NCBI RefSeq assembly: GCF_000764655.1
Contig: NZ_JRGL01000101.1
Coordinates: forward strand, 139,203 to 203,202
Source: Aeromonas aquatica
GTDB taxonomy: Bacteria > Pseudomonadota > Gammaproteobacteria > Enterobacterales > Aeromonadaceae
Length of the DNA stretch: 64,000 bases
Direction: 5' to 3'
The stretch's first letter is position 1, and every line of letters begins with the position of its first letter. Shown here in pieces: positions 18,648-29,403 of this stretch. The notes under the pieces were generated by a model. It was not told where the DNA came from and did no database searches. It saw only the letters and a list, made by a program, of their open reading frames with translations. The position numbers were made by a program, and so were the translations under genes.

Positions 18648-19913
18648 TCAGCACTGAGGCGGGGTGCTTTCCGCGTTGGACATCACCGCATCCATCTGCA
18701 CCAGGGCGCCAGCGGGCAGCTCGCTAACACCGATCAGGGTGCGGGCGGGATGGTAGCTCGGGAAGTACTGGGTGTAGATGGCGTTGACCGCCTCCAGATC
18801 CTCGATGTTCTTCACCTGGATATTGACCTTGACGATATCGTCCATCACATGGCCGATGCTCTCCACAATCGTCTTGATATGGCTCAGGCACTGGGCGGTC
18901 TGCTCCTTGACGCAACCGGTCAGGATCTTGCCGGTGGCCATATCGAGCGGCAGCTGGCCGGCGATATGGTTGTAGTGGGAGAAGGCGACGGTCTGGCAAT
19001 GGAGCGGGCTGCGTGGCGCCTTGTCGGTATTGCGGGCCAGGATCACCAGATTGTGTCTGTCTTCCACCAGCTGCGGCGGGGTGCCGTCACCGTGGGAGAT
19101 CACCGCATCCATCTGCACCAGGGCACCCATCGGCAGGGCAGAGGCACAGATCACGGAGCGGGCCGGCAGATAGGCGACGGCGCGGGCGATGGCGGAGTCC
19201 GGGAAGAAGGTGGTGTAGACCTCGTTGACGGCGTCGATATCCGCCAGATTGGTCAGATAGACAGTCACCTTGACGATGTCGTCAAAGGGCACGTCGACGC
19301 TTTCCAGAACGGCCTTGATGTTGCTCAGGCACTGGGCCGCCTGCTCCTTGATACCGCCGGCAACCAGTTTGCCCGATGCCCCGTCGACGGGCAGCTGGGC
19401 CCCGATGTTGTTGTAGTGGGAGAAGGCCACGGTATGGGTCGAGAGCGGGCTCTGCGGCGCCTTGTCGCTATTGCGGGCCAGCTTGATGAGTGCGCAAGGT
19501 GCCTGCGGGAAGGTGCCTTCACCATTGGAGATGATGGCATCGATTTGCACCTTGGCATTCATCGGCAAGGCGGCCACGGCGAGCACGGTGCGGGTCGGCA
19601 CATAGCCCGGGAAGAATTCGGTATAGACGGCGTTGACCGCATCCAGATCTGAAATGTCTTGGAGGAAGATGGTGGCTTTCACCATGTCGTCCATCACATG
19701 GCCGATGCTTTCGACGATGGCCTTGATGTTGCTCAGGCATTGTCTGGCCTGCGCTGCGACATCACCCTCGATCATCTTGCCGGTTTTGGGATCGACAGGG
19801 AGTTGAGCGGAAATATTGTTGTAATGAGAGAACGCCACGCTCTGGGTATAGGGGCCCAGATCCTGGGGGGCATTAGGGGTATTTCTGGCAGACTTGATGA
19901 TAATTCCACTCAT
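18648..19913 (-). CDS. Triple-domain RidA (YjgF/YER057c/UK114) fusion protein
   Basis: A 421-residue cytoplasmic protein made of three complete RidA-type domains, roughly residues 1-138, 139-281 and 282-421. RidA enzymes are normally single domains of about 130 residues that form trimers and hydrolyse reactive imines or enamines, with active sites between subunits. Each domain repeats AFSHYNxI-x-x-QLPxD, QC-LS-x-IKxxxES and the terminal pattern R-(T/S)-x(5)-LP. The catalytic-type arginine is kept in all three (R108, R252, R391); the usual downstream glutamate is aspartate in each (QIDA or QMDA). The GPY(S/T)Q motif is kept only in domain 1. Domain 2 has about eight extra residues before its arginine. 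ATG 19913 follows GAGGAA; an earlier in-frame ATG sits before that site. It stands alone. A covalent pseudo-trimer is an inference. Confidence 0.92.
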   Translation of the reverse strand: MSGIIIKSARNTPNAPQDLGPYTQSVAFSHYNNISAQLPVDPKTGKMIEGDVAAQARQCLSNIKAIVESIGHVMDDMVKATIFLQDISDLDAVNAVYTEFFPGYVPTRTVLAVAALPMNAKVQIDAIISNGEGTFPQAPCALIKLARNSDKAPQSPLSTHTVAFSHYNNIGAQLPVDGASGKLVAGGIKEQAAQCLSNIKAVLESVDVPFDDIVKVTVYLTNLADIDAVNEVYTTFFPDSAIARAVAYLPARSVICASALPMGALVQMDAVISHGDGTPPQLVEDRHNLVILARNTDKAPRSPLHCQTVAFSHYNHIAGQLPLDMATGKILTGCVKEQTAQCLSHIKTIVESIGHVMDDIVKVNIQVKNIEDLEAVNAIYTQYFPSYHPARTLIGVSELPAGALVQMDAVMSNAESTPPQC

Positions 19914-20949
19914 ATCTATGTTCCTCATTCAGTATTAACGCAGAGTACGGTTTGACCCTATCTGAGCGCGAGCCAGCCTCGGTGCCATAAATTGGGCAGC
20001 CGAGATCTTTTGTGTGACGAATAGCTGGCCATGGCAGGCGGCTGAGCGGCACGCAACAGGAAGCCGGATCCGCGTCCTCGGTTATTATTGTCAATCCATT
20101 CAAATGAGGGATTGGATAAGAGAGGCATGGATGGGGTTGATTATTTCAGACAGGGCGATTCTATGAGTGGCCGAGGGGGGATGCAAACCGGGATCTCATT
20201 TCTATGAAGTGGCTCAATGGTCTGAAAAATAGCCATTTTGCTATTCAATTCATGGTGAATATCACCAATTGGTAGTTGAACATGCTGCTTTTACCCGACA
20301 AAGGCAGTGCGGAAAAGGCTCGGTCCCGCGCAGGGTAGCGGCTGTCGCTGTGAATGAAGCGTTAATAATATGCAGCATCTTGCAGCTAATGAGCGTTATT
20401 GTGCATGGATATGTAATTTTTGATTTTTTGGCGGGCTATCTCGGCAGCCAAAAGTATGCTAGCCAAAGGGCATCTTAATAAGACTAAAGATGTGTCTGGA
20501 ATATAATGCATTCATTCTGCATGGCGCTCCCTTCTGCTCTCGCCGATATAAAGCTTGAATGCTGATATCAGTGAATTATTTCCTGACAAAGAGCTGGCGT
20601 TATATGCCATTAAATTTCAATCGTGAATTGAAGGGGAAAAGGTCAAGGGCGAGCAATATCAGGCTCAGGATAAAAAGGAGGAGAGAAAAGAAAGGGGGAT
20701 GGGAAGGATGAGAGCGCCGATGATCTCGCGGCATAAGCGGCGCTGGTGCAGGCAGCATTGCTCGACAGACGACATAACCCAGTGGACAACATGGCTTGAC
20801 GGAGGGGAGGCCGAACAGGTGCAGATCGGGTGGTGCCCGACCTGCGCTCGCGGTTATCCGGCGGGATACAGTTGGATGGCTGAGCAAGGAGGCTGGTTTT
20901 CCTCCTTGCTCAGCTTTGGTCGATACAGAGGTCGTGACCCGGCTATCGC
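19914..20949. other. About 1 kb without a recognisable gene
   Basis: No open frame here has a ribosome site plus a recognisable domain. The stretch from about 20100 to 20680 is markedly AT-richer than the surrounding chromosome. It probably holds the promoter of the RidA-fusion gene on the minus strand. It may contain a decayed gene or an unannotated RNA. Confidence 0.5.
20879..20914. terminator. Strong hairpin downstream of anmK
   Basis: A 14-bp perfect stem (GCTGAGCAAGGAGG and its complement) with an eight-base loop lies 36 bases after the anmK stop. The following T tract is short. Confidence 0.7.
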
Positions 20950-22095
20950 TCAGGCGGGATAGAGGGCGCCCAATATCGCCGGGCGACTGGCACCTGTGAC
21001 CGCAGGCAGGTTGCCCGGTTGACGGTGGATAAAGCGCTGTGCCAGCCAGGCAAATGCCGCGCCCTCCATCCAGTCGGGGGCGATCCCCAGCGCGGTCGTG
21101 CTGGCGATGCGCCAGCCGGGCAGCAGGCTGGCCAGTTCGCTCAGCAGGGGGGTGTTATGGGCGCCTCCGCCGCAGACAAACAGCTCGGGCTGGCTTTGCG
21201 CCTCGTCCAGTGCAGGCAACTGGCGGGCGATACTGTGGCAGGTGAGCGCCTGCAGGGTGCGCTGCACATCCACCGGCGCGTAGCCACTGCCTGCCAGCTC
21301 ATCATCGAGCCAAGCGAGGGTGAACATCTCTCGACCGGTACTCTTGGGGGCGGGGGCGGCGAAGTAGGGGTGAGCCAGCAGCTTGGCTAGCAGCGATGGG
21401 ATAAGTTGGCCGCTGGCGGCCCAGCGACCACCGGCATCATAGTCGCCGCCTTGCGGGTTGTGGCGGCGATACCAGCCATCGAGCAGGGTGTTGGCGGGGC
21501 CGGTATCGAAGCCATAGACGTTTAAACCAGAGCCGTTTAAACCAGCGCCCTCAGCGCCATCGGCATGACCCGGCAGCACCGAGATATTGGCGATGCCGCC
21601 GAGGTTCAGTACCACCCGCAGGGCGCCGGGCTTGGCGAACAGGGCCTGATGGAAGGCGGGCACCAGGGGCGCGCCTTGGCCGCCGAGGGCCATGTCCATG
21701 GTGCGAAAGTCGCTAATCACGTCGATGCCGGTGAGCACCGCCAACAGGGCGGCGTTGCCGATCTGCAGGGTAAAGCCGAGGGCCGGGCGATGGCGCACCG
21801 TCTGGCCGTGGGAGCCGATGGCGCGAATATCACAAGGTGCGAGCCCGGCCTTGGCGAGCAGGGCCCGAGTGGCGGCGGCAAATTCTCGCGCTATCAGGTT
21901 ATCGGCTACCCCCAAGCGATCTATCTCGTTCTCCCCCGGGGTGCAGAGGGCGTGCAGCTCGCGGGCGGTGTCGCTCGGCCAGGGGTGGCAGAGGGCCGCC
22001 TCGACCCGCAACTGATCACCATCCGCTTCGATCAGCACGGCGTCTATGCCATCCATGCTGGTACCCGACATCAACCCGATATAGCGTTCAGTCAT
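20950..22095 (-). CDS. anmK: Anhydro-N-acetylmuramic acid kinase
   Basis: A 381-residue cytoplasmic kinase that converts anhydro-N-acetylmuramic acid from cell-wall turnover into N-acetylmuramic acid 6-phosphate. It matches E. coli AnmK (369 residues): MTERYIGLMSGTSMDGIDAV at the start, GSHGQTVRHRP near 92, FQ/TLQIGN, GGxGAPLVPAFH near 135, NLGGIANISVL near 160 and GFDTGPANTLLD near 190. ATG 22095 is the only one of four near-identical upstream starts whose frame continues into the full gene. The region ahead holds three tandem copies of the gene's own 5' end. The M23 endopeptidase gene lies upstream in the same orientation, a cell-wall recycling context. Confidence 0.95.
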   Translation of the reverse strand: MTERYIGLMSGTSMDGIDAVLIEADGDQLRVEAALCHPWPSDTARELHALCTPGENEIDRLGVADNLIAREFAAATRALLAKAGLAPCDIRAIGSHGQTVRHRPALGFTLQIGNAALLAVLTGIDVISDFRTMDMALGGQGAPLVPAFHQALFAKPGALRVVLNLGGIANISVLPGHADGAEGAGLNGSGLNVYGFDTGPANTLLDGWYRRHNPQGGDYDAGGRWAASGQLIPSLLAKLLAHPYFAAPAPKSTGREMFTLAWLDDELAGSGYAPVDVQRTLQALTCHSIARQLPALDEAQSQPELFVCGGGAHNTPLLSELASLLPGWRIASTTALGIAPDWMEGAAFAWLAQRFIHRQPGNLPAVTGASRPAILGALYPA

Positions 22096-22210
22096 GATGT
22101 ACCCCTGCGTGTTGAGAAGATGCGTGCAAAACGAGTGACAGAGGCGGGGCGTCCGCATCTATGCCGTTCAGGCCGGTACCCGACATCAACCCGATATAGC
22201 GTTCAGTCAT
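22088..22210 (-). CDS. Leader peptide 3, truncated AnmK N-terminus
   Basis: A 40-codon frame starting MTERYIGLMSGTGLNGIDAD and ending after SSQHAGVHHD. Its TGA overlaps the true anmK start as ATGACTGA. It lacks the SMDG residues of the true gene. Translation is inferred, not proven. Confidence 0.35.
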   Translation of the reverse strand: MTERYIGLMSGTGLNGIDADAPPLSLVLHASSQHAGVHHD

Positions 22211-22325
22211 GATGTGCCCCTGCTTGTTGAGAAGATGCGTGCAAAACGAGTGACAGAGGCAGGACGCCTGCATCTATGCCGTTCAGGTCAGTACCCGACA
22301 TCAACCCGATATAGCGTTCAGTCAT
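22203..22325 (-). CDS. Leader peptide 2, truncated AnmK N-terminus
   Basis: A 40-codon frame starting MTERYIGLMSGTDLNGIDAG. Its stop overlaps the start of leader 3 by the same ATGACTGA arrangement. The ribosome site is a modest GGGG seven bases before ATG. Confidence 0.35.
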   Translation of the reverse strand: MTERYIGLMSGTDLNGIDAGVLPLSLVLHASSQQAGAHHD

Positions 22326-22443
22326 GATGTACCCCTGCGTGTTGAGAAGATGCGTGCAAAACGAGTGACAGAGGCGGGGCGTCCGCATCTATGCCGGTAC
22401 ATATTCCGGTACCCCACATCAGCCCGATATGGCGCTCACTCAT
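22318..22443 (-). CDS. Leader peptide 1, truncated AnmK-like N-terminus
   Basis: A 41-codon frame starting MSERHIGLMWGTGICTGIDA. It has the best ribosome site of the series (AAGGAG six bases before ATG), and its stop overlaps the next start as ATGACTGA. It is the most diverged copy. Confidence 0.4.
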   Translation of the reverse strand: MSERHIGLMWGTGICTGIDADAPPLSLVLHASSQHAGVHHD

Positions 22444-22502
22444 GGCCTTCTCCTTATGGTCTTCCGGTTCGCCCGCACATAACAAGCGGGGCTATGGGCG
22501 AA

Positions 22503-23810
22503 TTAGCTGCCGCTATTGTCCCGTTTATTCTGGGCCAGCTGCAGCTCGCTGCTGTCGAGTTTTGCCAGCTGTGGCATCGCTTGGGCCTTGAAACTGGCCA
22601 GCTCTCGTCCGCTCAGGGTCTCCGCCTGAGGCAGGTCCAGGGTGCGCGGGTTCTTGTGCACGCCCCCCACCACGAATTCATAGTGCAGGTGCGGGCCCGT
22701 GACCCGTCCCGTGCCTCCCAAGAGGCCAATGGTCTGGCCCTGCTTGACTCGCTGGCCCTTGTTGACGCTGAGCTTGGAGAGGTGCAGGTACTTGGTCACA
22801 TAGTTGCCGGCGTGCTTGATGAAGACATAGTTGCCGTTGAACTGGTTGTAACCGGCGGCCACCACGCTGCCTGAGCCCGCCGCCATGATGGGGGTACCCA
22901 CCGGTGCCACATAGTCGATGCCGTTATGGGGGCGGACCTTGCCGGTGACCGGGTGCAGGCGACGCGGGTTGAAGTTGGAGCTGATGTATTTGAAGTTGAC
23001 CGGCGCACGCAGGAAGCTCTTGCGCATCGCCTTGCCCTCCGGCGTGTAGTAGTTGCCATCCTCGTTCAGCACGGCGCGGTAGATGGCGCCCTGGTTGATG
23101 AATTCGGCGGCCAGGATGTCGCCGGAGGCGACCCGCTCGTCATCCTGATACTTGTCCTGATAGACCACCCGAAAGCTGTCCCCCGGTTGCAGGTCCTGGG
23201 CAAAGTCGATGTCCCAGCCGAAGATGGCGGCCAAGTCCATGATCTGATCCTCGGTCATGCCCGCTTCGGCGGCGGCGCCCCAGAAGCTGGAGCGGATCTC
23301 GCCCCTGGCCACCTGCTCGCGGGTGTCGAGCTCCAGCTTGACCGGTTTGGCGACGAAGCCCTCGGCCTTGCGGCTGACCTTCAGCGCCTGCTCCAGACTG
23401 TGGGGGTAGTAGAGGCTGTGCAGATCGCCGCCCTTGGTGAGCTTGAAGGTGAGTTCCTGGCCCGGCTGCAGGGTGCGCAAGGGATTGGTGGTCTCCAGCT
23501 GGGCGATGAGGTAGAGATCGTTGGCACTGAGGCCGAGGCGCTGGAAGATGACCTGCATGTTGTCGCCGGCGCGCACCTTCACCTGCTTGGTGACGTAGCT
23601 GGGCTTGGCGGCCCTCTGTGCCAGGGCCTGGGGCTGGGCCTCACCTTCATCAAGAGGCGAGGCATCGGCGAGGGGCTCGTCATCGTTGACCCGGGTGGCC
23701 ACCGCCTGTTCGCTGGGCCAGGCCGCCAGCATCATCACCATGATGCTCAGGATCAGCACCATCTTGCGGTGCCAGGTGGGAAGAGAGTTGAAGGCGTTCC
23801 AAATAATCAT
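22503..23810 (-). CDS. mepM: Peptidoglycan DD-endopeptidase, M23 family (MepM-like)
   Basis: A 435-residue envelope hydrolase that probably cleaves D-Ala-meso-DAP crosslinks to allow wall expansion. An N-terminal membrane anchor (residues 17-33) is followed by an OapA-like domain with a LysM-like stretch (VRAGDNMQVIFQRLGLSAND near 77), and a C-terminal M23 zinc peptidase. The metal ligands are visible in RPHNGIDY near 292 and GPHLHYEF near 373. Length and layout match E. coli MepM (440). It is upstream of anmK on the same strand and divergent from tyrS, as in Vibrio. Vibrio carries several such paralogues, so the exact orthologue name is uncertain. Confidence 0.9.
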   Translation of the reverse strand: MIIWNAFNSLPTWHRKMVLILSIMVMMLAAWPSEQAVATRVNDDEPLADASPLDEGEAQPQALAQRAAKPSYVTKQVKVRAGDNMQVIFQRLGLSANDLYLIAQLETTNPLRTLQPGQELTFKLTKGGDLHSLYYPHSLEQALKVSRKAEGFVAKPVKLELDTREQVARGEIRSSFWGAAAEAGMTEDQIMDLAAIFGWDIDFAQDLQPGDSFRVVYQDKYQDDERVASGDILAAEFINQGAIYRAVLNEDGNYYTPEGKAMRKSFLRAPVNFKYISSNFNPRRLHPVTGKVRPHNGIDYVAPVGTPIMAAGSGSVVAAGYNQFNGNYVFIKHAGNYVTKYLHLSKLSVNKGQRVKQGQTIGLLGGTGRVTGPHLHYEFVVGGVHKNPRTLDLPQAETLSGRELASFKAQAMPQLAKLDSSELQLAQNKRDNSGS

Positions 23811-23922
23811 CGAGGCGGACGGGTCGAGAGAGAAAGAGCGTCGGATTTTACAGCCTTTCCAATTGGCCCGCCATTCCAGTAATATGTCTGGCCCTGTGGA
23901 ATCGTGATTGGAGAGTCAAAAA

Positions 23923-25122
23923 ATGTCCCAGCTCGAGGTGGCGCTAGCCGAGATCAAGCGCGGAGCGGAAGAAATTCTGGTGGAAGAAGAACTTGTCGCC
24001 AAGTTGAAGGAAGGGCGCCCGCTGCGCATCAAGCTGGGCATGGACCCGACGGCTCCCGACATTCACCTCGGCCACACCGTGATCCTCAACAAGCTGAAGA
24101 CCTTCCAGGATCTGGGCCACGAGATCATCCTGCTGATCGGCGACTTCACCGCCATGGTGGGCGACCCGTCCGGCAAGAACAGCACCCGCCCGCCGCTCTC
24201 CGAAGAGGCCATCAAGCACAACGCCCTCACCTATGCGGAGCAGGCGTTCAAGATCCTGGATCCTGCCAAGACCCGCATCGAGTACAACTCCAGCTGGCTG
24301 GGTGAGCTGGGCGCGACCGGCATGATCAAGCTGGCGGCCAAGCAGACTGTGGCCCGCATGATGGAGCGCGACGACTTCAAGAAGCGCTACTCCGGCGGCC
24401 AGTCCATCGCCATTCACGAATTCCTCTATCCGCTGCTGCAAGGCTATGACTCGGTCGCGCTGAAGGCGGACGTGGAGCTCGGCGGTACCGATCAGAAGTT
24501 CAACCTGCTGATGGGCCGCGAGCTGCAAAAAGATGCCGGCATGGCCGCCCAGTGCGTGCTGATGATGCCACTGCTGGTGGGTCTGGACGGCGTCAAGAAG
24601 ATGTCCAAGTCCGCCGCCAACTACATAGGCGTGCACGATGCCCCGGGGGAGATGTTCGGCAAGATCATGTCCATCACCGACACCCTGATGTGGAACTACT
24701 ACGAGCTGCTCTCCTCCCGCCCGCTGGCGGACATCGAAGGTTTCAAGGCCGGCATCGAAGCCGGTACCCTGAACCCGCGGGATGTGAAGATCTGGCTGGC
24801 GAAAGAGATCATCACCCGCTATCACGACGAGGCGGCGGCCGAAGCGGCCCACGAAGACTTCACCCAGCGCTTCTCCAAGAACGCCATCCCGGACGAGATG
24901 CCGGAAGTCGAACTGGCGCTGGAAGGGGAAGGGCTGGCCATCGCCAACCTGCTGAAAGATGCCGGTCTGGTGGAGACCACCTCCGAAGCGCTGCGGATGA
25001 TCAAGCAGGGCGCGGTCAAGGTGGATGGCGACAAGCTGGACGATGGCAAGGCGCTGATTGCTGCCGGCACCGCCGTCTATCAGGTCGGCAAGCGCAAGTT
25101 TGCCCGGGTGACCGTCAAGTAA
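23923..25122 (+). CDS. tyrS: Tyrosyl-tRNA synthetase
   Basis: A 399-residue class I synthetase that charges tRNA-Tyr. The ATP-binding signatures are HLGHTV near 48 (HIGH-type) and KMSKS near 229. The C-terminal S4-like RNA-binding domain is in the last 60 residues ([18 protein letters not shown]). The length and motifs fit the TyrZ-like class of about 400 residues, rather than the 424-residue E. coli TyrS. ATG 23923 follows GGAGA with an eight-base gap; the upstream TTG start has no such site. Confidence 0.96.
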   Translation: MSQLEVALAEIKRGAEEILVEEELVAKLKEGRPLRIKLGMDPTAPDIHLGHTVILNKLKTFQDLGHEIILLIGDFTAMVGDPSGKNSTRPPLSEEAIKHNALTYAEQAFKILDPAKTRIEYNSSWLGELGATGMIKLAAKQTVARMMERDDFKKRYSGGQSIAIHEFLYPLLQGYDSVALKADVELGGTDQKFNLLMGRELQKDAGMAAQCVLMMPLLVGLDGVKKMSKSAANYIGVHDAPGEMFGKIMSITDTLMWNYYELLSSRPLADIEGFKAGIEAGTLNPRDVKIWLAKEIITRYHDEAAAEAAHEDFTQRFSKNAIPDEMPEVELALEGEGLAIANLLKDAGLVETTSEALRMIKQGAVKVDGDKLDDGKALIAAGTAVYQVGKRKFARVTVK

Positions 25123-25140
25123 GCGCGATTCCCTGATTGA

Positions 25141-25168
25141 AAGAAGGCCTCCATCTGGAGGCCTTCTT
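25141..25168. terminator. Bidirectional terminator after tyrS
   Basis: A 12-bp perfect stem (AAGAAGGCCTCC / GGAGGCCTTCTT) with an ATCT loop lies between convergent tyrS and the GH63 gene. Confidence 0.9.
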
Positions 25169-25196
25169 GTTGCGTCATTTACCGAGTCAGCGGGGA

Positions 25197-27788
<2,592 letters not shown>

Positions 27789-27815
27789 CTATGTCACAGT
27801 GTGGGGACGGTGACT

Positions 27816-27831
27816 TGTGAGCGGGATCACC
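27816..27831. promoter_or_regulatory. CRP-like site upstream of the GH63 gene
   Basis: TGTGA-N6-TCACC matches 9 of 10 conserved CRP positions. It lies about 139 bases upstream of the GH63 start. Confidence 0.55.
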
Positions 27832-27916
27832 GGGTTACACGAGGTTACATGAGGGTTAATTTTAGTAACTATTTACTTTGTGGTGATCTGAAGGGCGAGT
27901 AAGCGGCAGTCAGGTA

Positions 27917-27946
27917 TAAAAAAACCGGCCTCCATGAGGCCGGTTT
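27917..27946 (-). terminator. Terminator of the purA paralogue
   Basis: The stem AACCGGCCTC / GAGGCCGGTT is flanked by A residues on the left, which form the T tract for the minus-strand gene. Confidence 0.85.
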
Positions 27947-27976
27947 CGAGACTGTGTCGGTAGCGGATCGCGCTGC

Positions 27977-29233
27977 TTAGCGCAGGATCATCTGATCGCG
28001 GCCCGGGCCGACGGAGACCATGGGCACAGGAACACCCAGCAAGGCTTCGATACGCAGCACATAGTGCTGGGCAGCCTTGGGCAAGTCTTCGAACTTGCGG
28101 ATGTGGGAGATGTCTTCGCTCCAGGCTTCCATGGACTCGTACACCGGCTTGAGACCGGCGGTCTGCGGCCAGATCGGGTTCTCGGTGTTGGCACCTTCGT
28201 AGGCGATGCAGATCTTCAGATCCGGCATGCCGGAGAGGCAGTCCAGCTTGGTCAGGGCGATCTCGTTGGCGGCCTGAATTTCCAAGCCTTGCTTGGTGGC
28301 GACCGCGTCGAAGTAGCCGATGTCACGGGGACGGCCGGTGGTGGCGCCGAACTCGTTGGCGAACTTGCGGAACTCGTCCTGGTTCTCCATGGCGGTGATC
28401 AGGGTGCCGGTACCGACCGAGGTACTGAACGCCTTGGCCACGGCGATGACGCGCTCCGGGCGCAGGGCCGGCAGACCGCCACCGATCCCGGCGTAGGCGC
28501 CGGAGACGTGGGAGGAGGTCACCCAGGGGTACTCACCGTAGATCAGGTCACGGCCGGCGCCGAGCTGGGCTTCGAACAGCAGGGTGCCGTTCTGTGCCTG
28601 GATCGCCTTGAGCGGCTCGCTGACGTTGCAGATGGCATCGCGCCAGGGGGTGGACACTTCCAGCAACCAGTCGGCCATCTCCTGGGCGGTCTGGCTGAAT
28701 TCGAAGCTCGGGTAGAGGGCCTTGAGCTGTGGCAGTTTCCAGTCGAGGAAGAATTGAATACGCTCGACCAGCACGTCCGGCTGTTTCAGCCAGCCCACCA
28801 GGATCGCTTTTTTCATGACCCGATCACCGTAAGCCGGGGCAATGCCCTGACGGGTGGAGCCGTAGGCGCCGTCACCCAGACGCACTTCTTCCAGGGTGTC
28901 TTCCAGCGCGTGGATCGGCAGGCAGAAGGTGGCGCGATCGGAGATGGCGAGCTTGGGAGTCACGCCGGCGGCCTTCACTTCGGCCAGCTCTTTGGTCAGG
29001 GGCTCCGGGCTGATGACCATGCCAGGGCCGAGGACAACCAGGCAATCCGGGTTGAAGACACCGCTCGGCAGCTGGTGCAGCTTGAAGGTGCCGAGATCGT
29101 TGACCACGGTGTGGCCGGCGTTGTTGCCGCCCTGGAAGCGGATGCTGGCGGCGGATTCACCTGCCAGATAATCGACGATGCGGCCTTTGCCTTCATCACC
29201 CCAGTTAGCACCTACGACTACGATAGACGACAT
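27977..29233 (-). CDS. Divergent adenylosuccinate synthetase (PurA paralogue)
   Basis: A 418-residue GTP-dependent enzyme of the adenylosuccinate synthetase family, which joins IMP and aspartate on the way to AMP. The phosphate loop NWGDEGKGRIVDYLAG keeps the catalytic aspartate, unlike the phage PurZ branch. GGNNAGHTVV near 34, GSTRQGIAPAYGDRV near 125, YPWVTSSHVSGA near 240 and NEFGATTGRPRDIG near 303 mark the other substrate loops. It differs from housekeeping PurA at many positions: KVARR becomes RVMKK, and TTGRRRRTG becomes TTGRPRDIG. It faces a LysR-type regulator across 170 bases, which is not the usual context of purA. I infer a second, specialised PurA, with IMP or a modified purine as possible substrate. 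Confidence 0.88.
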   Translation of the reverse strand: MSSIVVVGANWGDEGKGRIVDYLAGESAASIRFQGGNNAGHTVVNDLGTFKLHQLPSGVFNPDCLVVLGPGMVISPEPLTKELAEVKAAGVTPKLAISDRATFCLPIHALEDTLEEVRLGDGAYGSTRQGIAPAYGDRVMKKAILVGWLKQPDVLVERIQFFLDWKLPQLKALYPSFEFSQTAQEMADWLLEVSTPWRDAICNVSEPLKAIQAQNGTLLFEAQLGAGRDLIYGEYPWVTSSHVSGAYAGIGGGLPALRPERVIAVAKAFSTSVGTGTLITAMENQDEFRKFANEFGATTGRPRDIGYFDAVATKQGLEIQAANEIALTKLDCLSGMPDLKICIAYEGANTENPIWPQTAGLKPVYESMEAWSEDISHIRKFEDLPKAAQHYVLRIEALLGVPVPMVSVGPGRDQMILR

Positions 29234-29403
29234 GACTCTTTCTCCTAAGACGTTAGGCGTTCATCCTAGGAGCCTGGGGTGGATTAGAAAAATTAATTAT
29301 CTTTATAATTCCAATAAGGAAGTCATATAATTGTGGCCAATTTATCGGCACACAACGTGCCATGGTGCGCCAAGCCGCGCCAGTGCTGGATGAGAACGTC
29401 TTC
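29234..29403. promoter_or_regulatory. Divergent control region of the purA paralogue and its LysR gene
   Basis: An AT-rich 170-base gap contains AATTAATTAT-x-TTTATAATT, a partial dyad around 29291-29310 of the kind used by LysR-type regulators. The exact operator is not determined. Confidence 0.4.

Larger units (their letters stand above)
22061..22443 (-). repeat. Tandem repeat of the anmK 5' end (115-118 bp units)
   Basis: Start codons with near-identical context occur at 22095, 22210, 22325 and 22443, spaced 115, 115 and 118 bases. Each unit carries the first 17 or so codons of anmK plus about 60 bases that precede the next start. The 115-base period is not divisible by three, so successive copies are in different frames. 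Confidence 0.92.

Noticed and set aside
27977..29233. PurZ-type (2-aminoadenine) enzyme
   Set aside because: The catalytic aspartate of the WGDEGKG loop is retained, whereas PurZ lacks it; there are no phage genes around.
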